Origin: Taibaiella sp.
Lineage (GTDB): Bacteria > Bacteroidota > Bacteroidia > Chitinophagales > Chitinophagaceae
Direction: 5' to 3'
Length of the DNA: 64,000 nt
Assembly: GCA_019739295.1 (NCBI GenBank)
Contig: JAHHDV010000027.1
Coordinates: 8,595-72,594 of the forward strand
Part shown: positions 1 through 10,860 of the stretch, piece by piece
Position numbering within the stretch: the stretch's first letter is position 1
Layout of the letters: every line of letters starts with the position of its first letter
Program-made: the position numbers and the translations under genes
Notes under the pieces: generated by a model
What the model was told of the DNA's origin: nothing
The model's input: only the letters and a program-made list of their open reading frames with translations
Databases searched by the model: none

Positions 1-2
1 AA

Positions 3-1256
3 GAAGGAACTAAATCGGGATATGCTTCCGCTTCTGCCATCATCAATGGCAACTCCTGGATATTCAATGAGGCCCTTTCCGGCAACGCTGCCGGTGACGT
101 TAAAAATGACAACTATGCAGCCAGGCTCAGGTATAGTACTACGTTAGAGACTGCGCTTATTTTGGAAACCGAAATGCCGGACATTTCCGGTGTCTCCTTC
201 TGGTACTGCAGGTCTGACTTTTCAGGAGACAGGACAGGCATCTCCCCAACAATTGTAGCACAGGTAGGAGACGGTACCGGCTGGGTTTCCCTGGACACAC
301 TGGAGCTGGCCGGAATTGATGAACTGACCGAAGCGTCTTTTGAAGGCATCGGACCGGGTTACGGCCTATTCAGGATTATCGCCATCTCGGGTGATGACGG
401 AAAGCGTTTCAACATTGATGATATTTCCATCATATACGGTGAGATGGCTGAACCACCTGTAATAGATACATTGTATACATTCACTGAAAGCTTCACGGAA
501 TGCGGTGGAATAGGGATCGGCGCATTCAGGTCATATAGTGATATAGGAGACGATAGCTGGCATTGTGTCCATGAGGGTCGTGACGGGAGTCCTTATGCTG
601 CCAGGATGAATGGAGGCTTCGCTGCAGGTGAAAGTGAGGCCAACAGTGACTGGCTGATCTCAGCTCATAAATATGATTTCTCCGGGATGACGGCTCCTAT
701 GCTTTCTTTCTGGAATAAAAAACAATACGAAGGGACTGCGACAATCAAAGTAATGGTTTCAACCGATTATGACGGGTTGGGTAACCCCCTAAGTGCAAGC
801 TGGGAAGAAATCCATATAGCTTCCGTCCCTACGGAGGACTGGACAGAAGTATCCGGGATCGACCTTTCGGAATATAAAGACTTGCCTTTCTTCCTGGCTT
901 TTACGTATGAGTGTGGCACCAGCGGTGCCTTTGCGTATTACCTGGATGATCTTGCAGTAGCTGACGAGCCTTCCGGGATCAGCCAGGTCACAGATGATCC
1001 TGAGAGCCTGGCCGTGGTCGGCGACCCTACTTCCCATCAGATCCGGCTACAGCTGACGGCCCGGGCCTCGGGAAACTATGACCTGATGATCTATGACCTG
1101 AACGGAAGAATGATCTACAGCAATCGATACCAGGTAAAAGAAGGGGAAAACGATATCACGATCAGCAATATTCATCTCCTGAAGGGCATGTATATGATCA
1201 AAGTCCGGCATACGGCGCACGCGCAAACTGCTACAGTAAAAGCAGTAGTAAAATAA
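3..1256 (+). CDS. Secreted T9SS type A sorting-domain protein, C-terminal part
   Basis: The frame is already open at the left edge, so this is the C-terminal part of a larger protein. It contains two beta-rich segments of the choice-of-anchor J kind. The clearer one covers roughly nucleotides 470-960 and shows the pattern SDWLIS...LSFW...YLDDL. The last ~85 residues form a type IX secretion C-terminal sorting domain (IYDLNGRMIYS, then GMYMIKV, ending VKAVVK). The protein should be exported, carried through the T9SS and anchored to or released from the surface. The catalytic or binding part lies upstream of the window, so the activity is unknown. A hairpin terminator follows the stop. Confidence 0.8.
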   Translation, partial: EGTKSGYASASAIINGNSWIFNEALSGNAAGDVKNDNYAARLRYSTTLETALILETEMPDISGVSFWYCRSDFSGDRTGISPTIVAQVGDGTGWVSLDTLELAGIDELTEASFEGIGPGYGLFRIIAISGDDGKRFNIDDISIIYGEMAEPPVIDTLYTFTESFTECGGIGIGAFRSYSDIGDDSWHCVHEGRDGSPYAARMNGGFAAGESEANSDWLISAHKYDFSGMTAPMLSFWNKKQYEGTATIKVMVSTDYDGLGNPLSASWEEIHIASVPTEDWTEVSGIDLSEYKDLPFFLAFTYECGTSGAFAYYLDDLAVADEPSGISQVTDDPESLAVVGDPTSHQIRLQLTARASGNYDLMIYDLNGRMIYSNRYQVKEGENDITISNIHLLKGMYMIKVRHTAHAQTATVKAVVK

Positions 1257-1290
1257 GCCGGTGCTGCAAACGGTTTTCAAAAAATTTATC

Positions 1291-1322
1291 AAAAAGGCGA
1301 TAGATCTGTCAGCGCCTTTTTT
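1291..1322 (+). terminator. Rho-independent terminator
   Basis: The stem AAAAAGGCG pairs with CGCCTTTTT around a 13-nt loop and is followed by a short T run. It lies 35 bp after the stop of the T9SS protein. The A/T flanks could let it act in both directions, but the opposing phytase gene ends 180 bp away. Confidence 0.7.
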
Positions 1323-1505
1323 CCTCTGAACTACATATAGAATTCAGAAAATCCAATAGAAACTTAAAGCCGTGTTCCCGCTCAGGTTTATACAACTCAC
1401 CCTGACCGGTGGCAGGCAGCAAACAGGATGCTCCCGGATCTTAAAAAAACTTAAACCAGGCAATTATCCGTCTCCCTGTTAATATTCATTTATTACCAGC
1501 CGGCC
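1323..1505. other. Intergenic, no gene seen
   Basis: This 183-bp gap lies between the convergent T9SS protein and phytase genes. I see no convincing reading frame, RNA or repeat in it. Confidence 0.5.
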
Positions 1506-2624
1506 TCACCGAGCCTGCTTATCCCGGGCAGCTTTATCAATTCGCTCCTGAAAATACCGCCAGTCATAGATCTGGAACACTTTGCCCTCACTCATAGCTA
1601 CAAAGAAGCCATAAGGGAACATATTGCCGATGGGTGTACTTGTCACATCAGAACCGTCACTCTGTGTGGTACTCACCTTTATCTTGGTGATCAGCTCATG
1701 CTGGTGAGGATCGGCATCCCCTCCTGCCCGCGGATAGATCATAAAGGAGCTGTCACTCTGATTCGATACCAGAATATACCCTGTCCCGTCCTGGCGCTTG
1801 TAAATGGAAATACCTTCGTGATCCTCTGTAAACCCGTCCGTTGCAAACAGGGCCAGCTCATCATTTCCTTTGGAAGGATCCGCATAATATTTCCTTACAC
1901 CCACCTGTTCGTCTGAATAATAAACATACCCCAATTCATTGTCCACAGCTATGGCCTCTATTTCTTTCTTACCGGAGTACTTCCCGAACTTGCGTACCAG
2001 CTCAGCTTTAACGATACCGTCATTCCCTGCTTTTAATACATACTGCCACAGGTAAGTCCCGTCCGTTCCATTTTTCCGTCCCACGATAGCATATATTTTT
2101 CCGTCAGACGGGGTATATAAGGCTATACCCATTGCATCCCTGCACGCTTCACACGTTTCTCCTTCAAAGACAGGAATACCACCGTTATCAACAGGCTTCA
2201 GGTCCGGTAGTGAGTATACCCGGATGGTATTGGCTTTTCGTTCCGTAAACACTGCAATATCCAGCTTACCTTCTTTGTAGGGAAGCCGGTAAGCTACGTC
2301 CACATTGTTCGGGCGCTTCAGGCCCGTTACTTTATTGACCATTTTTCCGAATAGATCAAAAGCATAGACCCCCCCGCCTTCTTCTTTATCTGTACCGATA
2401 ATGAGGGATTTATTGATATCTTCCGGGTTCAGCCAGATAGCCGGGTCATCCGTATCATACACTACGCTTTCCGTGATATGGTCAGGTTTTAATGGCAGTA
2501 ACTCATTTACCTGCCTGCTTTTTGATGCCTCATCACCTGTTTGCTTATGGTCATTGCTCTTACAGGCAACCCATGATGCCAAGATCAGCGGGAGCCAAAG
2601 GGTTTTGATATTTATGCTCATCAT
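1506..2624 (-). CDS. Beta-propeller phytase, lipoprotein
   Basis: This 372-residue protein matches the beta-propeller (3-)phytase family, which releases phosphate from inositol hexakisphosphate. Family hallmarks visible are the N-terminal YDTDDPAIWLNP segment followed by GTDKEEGGGVYAFDL, then the propeller repeats NNVDVAY, EGETCEACRDAMGIALY, KEIEAIAVDNELGYVYYSDE and DHEGISIY, whose acidic residues bind calcium in known members. The N-terminus is a short hydrophobic stretch ending in WVAC-K, a probable lipobox, so the enzyme is probably a lipoprotein outside the inner membrane. The TonB receptor upstream on the same strand suggests an operon for phytate or inositol-phosphate scavenging. Start: tandem ATG codons at 2624 and 2621; either is possible. 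Confidence 0.88.
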   Translation of the reverse strand: MMSINIKTLWLPLILASWVACKSNDHKQTGDEASKSRQVNELLPLKPDHITESVVYDTDDPAIWLNPEDINKSLIIGTDKEEGGGVYAFDLFGKMVNKVTGLKRPNNVDVAYRLPYKEGKLDIAVFTERKANTIRVYSLPDLKPVDNGGIPVFEGETCEACRDAMGIALYTPSDGKIYAIVGRKNGTDGTYLWQYVLKAGNDGIVKAELVRKFGKYSGKKEIEAIAVDNELGYVYYSDEQVGVRKYYADPSKGNDELALFATDGFTEDHEGISIYKRQDGTGYILVSNQSDSSFMIYPRAGGDADPHQHELITKIKVSTTQSDGSDVTSTPIGNMFPYGFFVAMSEGKVFQIYDWRYFQERIDKAARDKQAR

Positions 2625-2768
2625 TTTTTCTTGTTTTTTTATCCGTAATTAGTTGTCGGTGATAAAGACCGGGTTAACTTTATGGTTAACCCAACTTTCA
2701 TTTACTGTATATTAAAGCCGGCCTTCACATTAAAAAGCTCATTGATCCGGGCCGAACAACAGGTTATG

Positions 2769-5597
2769 CTATCTGGTCAGGTCAAATTTAACTCCTAAAT
2801 TATAACGCTGACGGTAGTATTCCATCTGCATCGTCCTGGAAGATATGCCCTGATAATACCTTAAAGGCTGATTGGTCAAATTATTGGCTTCAAAGAAAAT
2901 CCTGAAATTACTGTTGATCCTATAAGAAGCGTTGAAATCCAGAAAGGTCTGTTTGTCATAATATCTGTCATCAAAATCCTCACCCCCTAATTCATCTAAA
3001 TATGCAGAGGCATGATTCAAGGACAGCCTTGCTGAGAACCTGCTGTTCTCCCAGGAAAGGGAAGCATTGAACATATGCGGTGCGGTACCGGGAAGCATCA
3101 GTCCTTCCCTCAGGTCACCGTCATTGCTGTAAATACCCTGGGCTTCGGACTTCGTAAAGGTATAATTGGTATAGATTCCGAAACCTTTCAGGAATGCTCC
3201 CGGAAGGAAATCCAGCTGTCTCTGGAATGCCGCTTCAAAACCATATACATGCACCTGGTCTCCGTTCCTTGCCTGGGTCAATGTCCAGTCATCAGTACCG
3301 GAAATCGGATTAGGAAGGTCCGGGAAGTCCGTAGCGAACTTGGATCCGGTATAGGATTCGTCCCGGTAAGTATAGATGAAGTTATCGATATTCTTATAGA
3401 ATGCACCTGCAGATATCAAACCTACTGATTGGAAATAGTATTCGGCCATCAGGTCATAGTTCCAGGAATACGAAGACTTCAGGTTGTGATTACCTGCTTC
3501 TATCTCATTATCATCTAAGATCGTACTCACGAACGGAGAAAGCATATAGTAGTTGGGACGGGCCAGCGCTGTGGTCCAGGCCGCTCTTATGATAAAATCC
3601 TCAGTGGCTTTATACTTCAGGGTCAGGTTAGGCAGGAAGTTGGTATAAGCATTTTCTACTGATCTTTTGCCTGCAAGGTCTTCTTCATCCTGGATAATAT
3701 TGCCTTCGTAATCTATACCGGTATGCTCGATACGTGCACCAAGGATCATGCCAAAACTGCTGGTAAAATCCTGGTCCCACCTGATGTACCCGGCTGTCAC
3801 CTGCTCCCTTGCATTATAATTCAGCGGAAGGTACTCGCTGGGTACGGCCTCACTTTCAAATAATGAACCATTTGTCAAATCCAGTCCCCCGAGGAAGCTC
3901 CTGGAAGCAAAATCCCCGGGCACATATTTATCATCCGGCTGCCAGTTCCTGCCATCCCAGTTTACTACAGATACATCAGCCATTGTCTCGTAAGCTCCCC
4001 CTGCAGGGCTATACTCAGTAAAGCGGTTTTCTCTTACCTTATTCTTAAGGCGAACTTTGGCACCGAACCTCAGCCTGCCTTTCTGGCCATCTATGACACT
4101 GAATGGGATCCTGAAATTCACCCTTGCGCTCAGCTCATTCTCATAAGTATTATCCGTATTCTCAGAGAGGGTCCTTAATTCGTAATCACTATTGGAAACG
4201 GTAGAAAGCGGCTGGTACAACGGTAATTCTGTAGGGCCAAAATCAGGTTTGAATTCCAAGTCACCGGACTGGAATTCGATATATCTTTCATTGGGGCGAT
4301 ATTCCCTGGCCTTCGAATAGTTAATGCCCCAGTCCATATCCATTTTGCTTCCGATCAGATGGTCACCCCTGAGTGAATAGTTCTGGACTGTCTGCTGTTC
4401 CAGCCTGGAGCCTTTCACCCTTTCATTATCGATCCCGCCTTTCGTTTCCCTCCTGACAGAACCTTCATATCCTATGATTTTGCTTTCATCCATGTCATCA
4501 TAGATGGGTTCAATACCACGAGTACGCACTCTATACCTGTTCTCCCAGTCATCCCGCCAGTTGTACATGGCATTGAATGTAATGATATTAAAATCATTAA
4601 ATTTATAATCGAAGGCCCCGGAGAAACTGCGCCTGGTCCTGGTCACGTCATACTTCCTGATATCATGCTCATCAATATATACATTATCATAATCATCCTT
4701 TACCCAAACTGCTTCCACGTTGTCGGAACCATATACATTTTTATTGTAGGAGCCACTCAGCACCATACCAAATTTATTATTGAAAAATCGGTTGCCAAAT
4801 ACGAGTGCGCCATTGTATAAACCGCCATTCCTGATGGGATTATATCCTCCCGACAAGGTTGAAGAAATCCGGTACCCATTCGGTGCAGCACGGGTAACGA
4901 GATTGACAGAGCCGCCAATGGCATCGGCATCCATATCCGGGGTAAGCGTTTTGTTCACTTCTATAGTCTGTACCATATCCGACGGGATCAGGTCCATCTG
5001 CACTTTCCTGTTGTCCCCTTCTGCCGAAGGTATCCTGTCACCGTTAAGCGTAACAGAGTTCAGCTCAGGCGCCAGGCCCCTGACAATAATATTCCGGGCT
5101 TCTCCCTGGTCATTCTGCATCGTGATACCGGGGATTCTTTTCAACGCGTCCCCGATATTGGCATCAGGGAACCTGCCGATCTGGTCGGCTGAAACGATAT
5201 TGGAAATATTAGAACCATTCTTCTGCTGGTTTAATGCTTTCATCTGCCCCCTCAGCCTGTCTCCCAATACTACGATCCCATCCAGGTATTCCGTTTCATT
5301 AACTACAATGGTTATATCCAGGCTTTTCAGGCCTTTTGCTTCATACTGGTTCACTACCGGCTTATACCCAAGGTATTCTACCACGATTTCAAAGCTGTCC
5401 TCGATATCTACATTCAGAAATTCAAATCGTCCGTTTACATCCGAAAATGTATAATTTTCTTTGGGAAGCAGCTTAACTGAAGCTCCCGGAAGTGCAAGAT
5501 TGTTTTGATCTATTATCAGACCTGTCACTACGATTTTCTGTGCAAATGCAGCCGAGCTCAGCATTAAAATCATTAATAAAGATAAAATTCGTCTCAT
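2769..5597 (-). CDS. TonB-dependent outer-membrane receptor
   Basis: This 942-residue receptor imports a nutrient across the outer membrane using TonB energy. A signal peptide (MRRILSLLMILMLSSAAFA) is followed by a carboxypeptidase-regulatory beta-sandwich (about residues 20-105), a plug domain (about 115-240) and a 22-strand barrel. The plug carries PDANIGDALKRIPGI and DMDADAIGGSVNLVTR, the signature of the Xanthomonas/Caulobacter-type subfamily (TIGR01782). No SusD partner is present. The phytase gene lies 144 bp downstream on the same strand, so the substrate may be a phytate breakdown product. That is inference from context, since other members of the subfamily take up carbohydrates or peptides. 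Confidence 0.92.
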   Translation of the reverse strand: MRRILSLLMILMLSSAAFAQKIVVTGLIIDQNNLALPGASVKLLPKENYTFSDVNGRFEFLNVDIEDSFEIVVEYLGYKPVVNQYEAKGLKSLDITIVVNETEYLDGIVVLGDRLRGQMKALNQQKNGSNISNIVSADQIGRFPDANIGDALKRIPGITMQNDQGEARNIIVRGLAPELNSVTLNGDRIPSAEGDNRKVQMDLIPSDMVQTIEVNKTLTPDMDADAIGGSVNLVTRAAPNGYRISSTLSGGYNPIRNGGLYNGALVFGNRFFNNKFGMVLSGSYNKNVYGSDNVEAVWVKDDYDNVYIDEHDIRKYDVTRTRRSFSGAFDYKFNDFNIITFNAMYNWRDDWENRYRVRTRGIEPIYDDMDESKIIGYEGSVRRETKGGIDNERVKGSRLEQQTVQNYSLRGDHLIGSKMDMDWGINYSKAREYRPNERYIEFQSGDLEFKPDFGPTELPLYQPLSTVSNSDYELRTLSENTDNTYENELSARVNFRIPFSVIDGQKGRLRFGAKVRLKNKVRENRFTEYSPAGGAYETMADVSVVNWDGRNWQPDDKYVPGDFASRSFLGGLDLTNGSLFESEAVPSEYLPLNYNAREQVTAGYIRWDQDFTSSFGMILGARIEHTGIDYEGNIIQDEEDLAGKRSVENAYTNFLPNLTLKYKATEDFIIRAAWTTALARPNYYMLSPFVSTILDDNEIEAGNHNLKSSYSWNYDLMAEYYFQSVGLISAGAFYKNIDNFIYTYRDESYTGSKFATDFPDLPNPISGTDDWTLTQARNGDQVHVYGFEAAFQRQLDFLPGAFLKGFGIYTNYTFTKSEAQGIYSNDGDLREGLMLPGTAPHMFNASLSWENSRFSARLSLNHASAYLDELGGEDFDDRYYDKQTFLDFNASYRINSNFRIFFEANNLTNQPLRYYQGISSRTMQMEYYRQRYNLGVKFDLTR

Positions 5598-5808
5598 TTT
5601 TTAATTTTTTGCAAAAGTCCTGATCTGTAAAAACTATTGCAAAAACGGGCAATTAAGAAATGGTTATGCGAATATTACCTTATGATGAACCGGCGCGAAT
5701 TAAAAAGAAGGGAAAGAAGGTTCGAATTCCGGAAATAATTTTCTCCGGCTCCTCCTGGTAGCCAGCGTATTTGTTTTCCCGGAGGATATATCCGGCAGTT
5801 CTATGGAA
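5598..5808. other. Intergenic, upstream of the TonB receptor gene
   Basis: This 211-bp region precedes the TonB receptor gene (minus strand) and follows the end of tamL. It probably holds the receptor promoter: a GACTTTTG on the minus strand (around 5611-5618) is one base from TAnnTTTG. Nothing else is recognised. Confidence 0.35.
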
Positions 5809-8191
5809 TTAGAACGGATAACCAATAGCAAAGCCAAAGACGATATTCTCCCGCCTCCATGTACTGTTACCAAAATCAATCTGGTCGAATACCCACCTGT
5901 TGCCTTCGGGAAGCCATGGCTTACGGACAGGTATCCCCACGTCCAGCCTGACCATAATCACACTGAAATCCAGCCTGAGACCGATACCCGTTCCCACTGC
6001 CAGTTCGGAAAGAAATTTCCCGGAGAACCGGCCACCGGGAAATTCCGGGTTCTCATTGCTCAACCAGACATTCCCTGCATCTACAAACACTGCACCATGT
6101 ATGAATTCATATAGCTTGGACCGGAGCTCCACATTTCCTTCCAGCTTGATATCACCCAGCATCTCGATATACGTATTCCTCCCCGTCAGGTAACGTTCAT
6201 TGTAGGTTCCGGGACCAATCATCCTGGCATTGAACCCCCGAACGGAACTGATACCCCCGGAGAACAATTGCTTTACATTGGGCAGCACCCTGCTATTGCC
6301 GTAGGGGGATACCATATCCGCCATAGATCCGGCTTGCAAGTGTATTGTTATCGGAAAAATTAAAATAGTGCCTGAAGTCCGCCTGGAATTTGGCATATTG
6401 GGCATATGGATTGTTCCATATCTCTTTACTGGCCCTGATGATAATCCGCGCCCTGGATCAGCCCGATGATATTGCCCGAAAAATCCGCCAACCCGTTGAA
6501 AAAGAATTCATGCTCCCGCTTTGCGCCAATCTGTGAATTGTAGGTAAACTCATAAGTAGGACCGATGATAAGGCCATTGAACAGGATATTCTGGACACTG
6601 AACATCCGTATTGGTAGCAAATGTGTCGGTTCTGACATAGGTAATGTTGACCGGATTTAACTTATGCCTCTTTCTTGGCTGTCTCCTTCCAGGCATATCC
6701 AAAGGTCAGTGTTCCTGAATTGATCCTGTACAATCCCGTTCTTAAGAAATAATCATACTTTGCTGAGATGATCGTCTTCGGAAGAAACGCCGTGGAAGGC
6801 CTGATACGGATAAAAGGCACCAGGAACCGGGGTACCGTATAATTCACTTCTGCTCCCAGGTTATACGTATTGGGTCTTTGGTTCTGGCCACCATACTGCA
6901 CTTCAAATCCACCTATACCCTTGACAGCAAACTGCTCTGCACCTTTGAATAAATTCCTGTGGCGCCAGGAAAAATTCAACCGGCTGCCTACACGGGCATC
7001 ATTCAGGGTGTAGCCCCCGGCTTCCATACTGATCCTTTTCTTCGGATACTGGGTCAGTGAATAGGTCACATCTAATCTCGGATCAGGAGTACTGATCAAT
7101 CCCCGCTGTAACATTGTATTATAGGTCACATCAAATAAAGATCCGGTAATCGTAGAAGGATCCCTCACTACTGTGAAATCACTTTTTACGAATTTGAATA
7201 AGCCTGTTCCTACCAGCCTGCTCAAAGTCTTATTTTGTTCTATCTCACTGTACAGTTCTCCTTTGTCAAACTGTATCGATTCCCCGAAGACCACTTCCCT
7301 CACGGATTTCTGACGATCCACTACGGTAAACTTTTCATAATACGCCGTATCTGATGACGGGGCTTCCCTTCTTCTCCTGTTGGGGTTGGCATTGGTACTC
7401 ACCCTGTAGTTCGGAAGAACATATATATCGTGAATCCTAAAAGCCTGGTAGGCAGCCTTGGGCATCTTGTCTTCCTTGAGCCTCATCTGCATATTCAACC
7501 GGTGAGCAGAATCTGCCGCCGTGTCAGCGAGTACTATAAGATAATCCGGGTTGAAGAAATAATATCCCCGGTTGGTCAGCACTTTGCCGATCCGGTCCCT
7601 TTCGGCCATTATGGTATTGAGATCATAAGGGTCACCTACTTTAAGAAAACTGTTCTGCTGCTCCTGGGCAATCAACCTGCCTATGGTAGTCGTATCTTCG
7701 GGCAGATAATCGATCGAACGGTAATGGTAACGCGGACCGGCCATGATATCGAATATCGCTTTGGTCCTTTTCTTTTTTTCTTCCTTTGTTCCTTCAGAAG
7801 TAGCGTAGAAGAACCCTTTATTGAACATCTGGTCTTCCAATACCAGGTTGTTCATTTCGAGTTTAACATCCTCTCCCAGCACCGGCGGTTCCCCGATCTT
7901 GGTTCTCAGCCAGTTCCGGATACCCTTAGGCTTCTTAGGCTCACCGGCTACATTCCAAACCCATAACCGAAACTTCAGTCCGAGAATACTGCGGTTAGGG
8001 ACAGGTCTTATATAGGATTCCAGCTCGCTTTCCAAATCCTTCTTTAAGCGCTTATCCATTGCCGAATCCAGTATATTCACCTCTGCCCCTTTGTATAAGG
8101 TCTCCCCTTCTCCAAGGTATCTCGTATTGCTACAGGAGAAAAAGAATAATGAAACCAATATGAAGATGCCGCCCTGTAACTTTCTATTCAT
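5809..8191 (-). CDS. tamL: TamL-like BamA/TamA family outer-membrane lipoprotein, frameshifted
   Basis: The N-terminus is a lipoprotein signal (FILVSLFFFSC-SNTRYLGEGE) typical of TamL, the Bacteroidota lipoprotein form of the TamA/BamA (Omp85) family that works with TamB in envelope biogenesis. POTRA-type repeats follow, then a beta-barrel ending in GFAIGYPF with a C-terminal aromatic. The barrel carries SSVRGFNARMIGPGTYNER, matching the conserved (V)RGF loop motif of Omp85 barrels. The reading frame is interrupted near 6660, 6605, 6425 and 6345, but each piece continues the same protein in another frame (for example FNGLIIGPTYEFTYNS, then FSGGISSVRGF). Total size is about 790 residues. An ATG at 8191 fits the signal peptide better than the one at 8209. 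The indels are probably sequence errors in a gene usually required for growth. Confidence 0.8.
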
Positions 8192-8389
8192 AAATATGTC
8201 GCAATGCACTTGAAAAAGTAGCGTAAATTAATAGAATTAAATAAAATAATTTCATAAATAAGCACGTTACATATATAACCCATTATCATCACAACCACAA
8301 AATAAATGAATCGGCATGATGCTTCCGTTAGGAAACGATCAATTATTCAAAACTACCTCTTTTCATCCTTCAGAAAAATTTCTTCCTGA

Positions 8390-8397
8390 TATATTTG
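8390..8397 (+). promoter_or_regulatory. Bacteroidota-type -7 promoter element
   Basis: TATATTTG is an exact match to the TAnnTTTG consensus used by the Bacteroidota primary sigma factor. It lies 33 bp before the TonB receptor start at 8431, in the 220-bp divergent region shared with tamL. Confidence 0.55.
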
Positions 8398-8430
8398 TAA
8401 ATTGTACCCGATTTTATCTTTACCTCACCC

Positions 8431-10860
8431 ATGGCGCTACATATGATTCGACCGGCTTTAATCGCAATGATCACCTTATTCCCTATTCTGGTTCAGGCAC
8501 AGGGTATCCTGAAAGGAAAGATAACCAACGGGTCCGGGGCCGGAATAGCGGATGCTTCCATTTCCTTTCCGGGGTCGGAGCAGGAATATACAACAGACAG
8601 CCTGGGAAATTTTGAATTACAGCTTCCCGCCAACCAAAAAATAAAACTCACCATTACGGCTCTGGGTTATGAACCTGAGTATAAAAATGTAACCATTAAC
8701 AATACCGGCAAAGAGCATCAGATACGCATACAGATGCAGGAACTGACTATGATGCTGGAAGGAATAGAGGTGCGGGGAACAAGACGCAATGAGATCGGCC
8801 AGATCAGCTTTGACCCGAACGATGCCGGTATCAGACCGGATCCTACCGGAGGGGTAGAAGGAATGCTCAAAGTGCTGGTGGGCTCTAAAAATGAAATGTC
8901 CAGTCAGTATTCGGTCCGTGGCGGGAACTTCGATGAAAACCTTGTTTATATCAATGATTTCGAAGTGTACCGGCCGTTTCTGGTCAGGAGCGGGCAGCAG
9001 GAAGGGCTGAGTGTGATCAACCCCGACCTGACAGCAAGAGTCGACTTCAGTGTGGGGGGATTCCAGGCCCGGATGGGGGACAAGATGTCTTCTGCCCTGG
9101 ACATCACCTATAAGCGGCCCAGGGATTTCGGGGGTTCATTTATGGTAAGCTTACTGGGATTGCAGGGCCACCTGGAGACATCCTCCAGGGACAGTAACTT
9201 TTACTTCATGGTGGGTATCAGAAGTAAGACCAACCAGGTACTGCTCCAGGCGCAGCCGACCAAGGGACAGTACATTCCATCGTTTCTGGATGCCCAGATC
9301 GCGACCGGGTACCGGGTCAATGCGCATTGGAGCATAGATGCAATTGCTAATTACTCCCGCAACCGCTTCACGTTTTATCCCGAGAGCAGTTCGGAATTTT
9401 TCGGATTTCTCAATCAGGCTTATGTGCTGAACAGTGTGTATGAAGGTGCTGAAATAGATCAGTTTGATGCCATGTTCGGTGGTATCAGCCTGAGCTACAT
9501 TCCTAACAACAGGACGATACTCAAGTTCCTCGTAAGCACTTTCTCTACCAATGAGAAGGAAACCTATGACCTTTCTCAGACCTACCTGCTTTCTGCAGTA
9601 GAGACCGACCTGGGAAAAAATGTGGGAGAAATCCTTTACAGCCTGGGGTCAGGAACGGTGATGAACCATGCCCGTAATTACCTGCAGGCGAACGTGGTCA
9701 ATTATGGACATAAAGGTTCTTATTCATCAGGTGCTCATTTCTGGCAATGGGGGCTGAACTACCAGACAGTTCGTGTACTGGACCAGCTGAAAGAATGGGA
9801 ATACAGGGACTCAGCCGGTTATTCTCAACCCAACAATCCATCAGTGGCTGCCATGTTCTACAGCTACGATACGGATAACGAGATCAACTACCAGAGATTC
9901 AGTGCATATATTCAGGATAATATCCTCTTCGGTGGCTCATCAGTGTCTACTTTGAATATCGGCCTGAGGATGAATTATTCTTTTCTCAATAAAGAGACCA
10001 TCCTCAGTCCCCGGGTACAATATAGCCTGGCACCCGATTGGGGCGGAGCGCATAATGTGATTTTCAGGCTGGCTACCGGCATGTACGCACAGCCTCCCTT
10101 CTACAGGGAAATGCGCAGCTTCACTGGACCATTGAATACCCAGCTCAAGGCCCAGAAATCATGGCAGGGCAGTGCCGGGCTGGACTGGAACTTCACTGCC
10201 TGGAATGAGCGGCCTTTCAAGCTCACTGCCGAGCTATTCTACAAATACCTTTGGGACCTTACCCCTTATGAGTATGATAATGTAAGAATAAGATATTACC
10301 CGGACCGCACTGCGATCGGGTATGCCTATGGGGGTGAGGTCAGGCTCTTCGGTGACCTGGTGCGCAATGCAGAATCGTGGATCAGTATCGGATACCTGAA
10401 AACGGAAAATAAATTCCTGAGAACAGACGGAACTTACACCGATTATATTCCCAGGCCGACAGACCAGAGGGTAAACTTCGGCATGTACTTCTCCGATTAC
10501 CTGCCCAGGAATAAAAACTTCAAAGTATTTCTGAATATGCTGTACAGCACCGGCCTTCCTTTCAGCATGCCGGGCAAAGCTTTCGAGCCGGGATACCAGA
10601 TCAGGATACCGGATTACAAAAGAGTGGATATCGGTTTTGCAACGCTGCTCCTGGACGGCAAGCGCTCCTACAGGCCCGCGTATAGCCTGTTCAGCTACTT
10701 CGATGATATCTGGCTGAGCTTAGAGGTTTTCAACCTGCTCGGTAATCTCAATACCGTAAGCTATGACTGGATCCAGCCCTTAGACACCGAAGCCAGCTTC
10801 CTGGTCCCGAACAGGCTGACCAGCAGGTTGATCAATGTAAAACTGGCCATCAGGTTCTAA
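8431..10860 (+). CDS. TonB-dependent receptor with N-terminal carboxypeptidase-regulatory domain
   Basis: This 809-residue outer-membrane receptor has a signal peptide (ALIAMITLFPILVQAQ), a regulatory beta-sandwich (about residues 25-110, GILKGKITNGSGAGIADASISF), a plug (about 130-230, SQYSVRGGNFDENLVYINDFEVYRP in two conserved blocks) and a barrel ending LINVKLAIRF. It belongs to the shorter TonB-receptor group common as a single copy in Bacteroidota chromosomes. There is no SusD partner or enzyme nearby, so the substrate cannot be inferred. ATG codons at 8431 and 8443 are both possible; the second gives a more compact signal peptide. Confidence 0.88.
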   Translation: MALHMIRPALIAMITLFPILVQAQGILKGKITNGSGAGIADASISFPGSEQEYTTDSLGNFELQLPANQKIKLTITALGYEPEYKNVTINNTGKEHQIRIQMQELTMMLEGIEVRGTRRNEIGQISFDPNDAGIRPDPTGGVEGMLKVLVGSKNEMSSQYSVRGGNFDENLVYINDFEVYRPFLVRSGQQEGLSVINPDLTARVDFSVGGFQARMGDKMSSALDITYKRPRDFGGSFMVSLLGLQGHLETSSRDSNFYFMVGIRSKTNQVLLQAQPTKGQYIPSFLDAQIATGYRVNAHWSIDAIANYSRNRFTFYPESSSEFFGFLNQAYVLNSVYEGAEIDQFDAMFGGISLSYIPNNRTILKFLVSTFSTNEKETYDLSQTYLLSAVETDLGKNVGEILYSLGSGTVMNHARNYLQANVVNYGHKGSYSSGAHFWQWGLNYQTVRVLDQLKEWEYRDSAGYSQPNNPSVAAMFYSYDTDNEINYQRFSAYIQDNILFGGSSVSTLNIGLRMNYSFLNKETILSPRVQYSLAPDWGGAHNVIFRLATGMYAQPPFYREMRSFTGPLNTQLKAQKSWQGSAGLDWNFTAWNERPFKLTAELFYKYLWDLTPYEYDNVRIRYYPDRTAIGYAYGGEVRLFGDLVRNAESWISIGYLKTENKFLRTDGTYTDYIPRPTDQRVNFGMYFSDYLPRNKNFKVFLNMLYSTGLPFSMPGKAFEPGYQIRIPDYKRVDIGFATLLLDGKRSYRPAYSLFSYFDDIWLSLEVFNLLGNLNTVSYDWIQPLDTEASFLVPNRLTSRLINVKLAIRF

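Noticed and set aside
4780..5454. Long plus-strand frame of 224 codons opposite the TonB receptor
   Set aside because: It is a shadow of the receptor plug region with no ribosome site or known motif.
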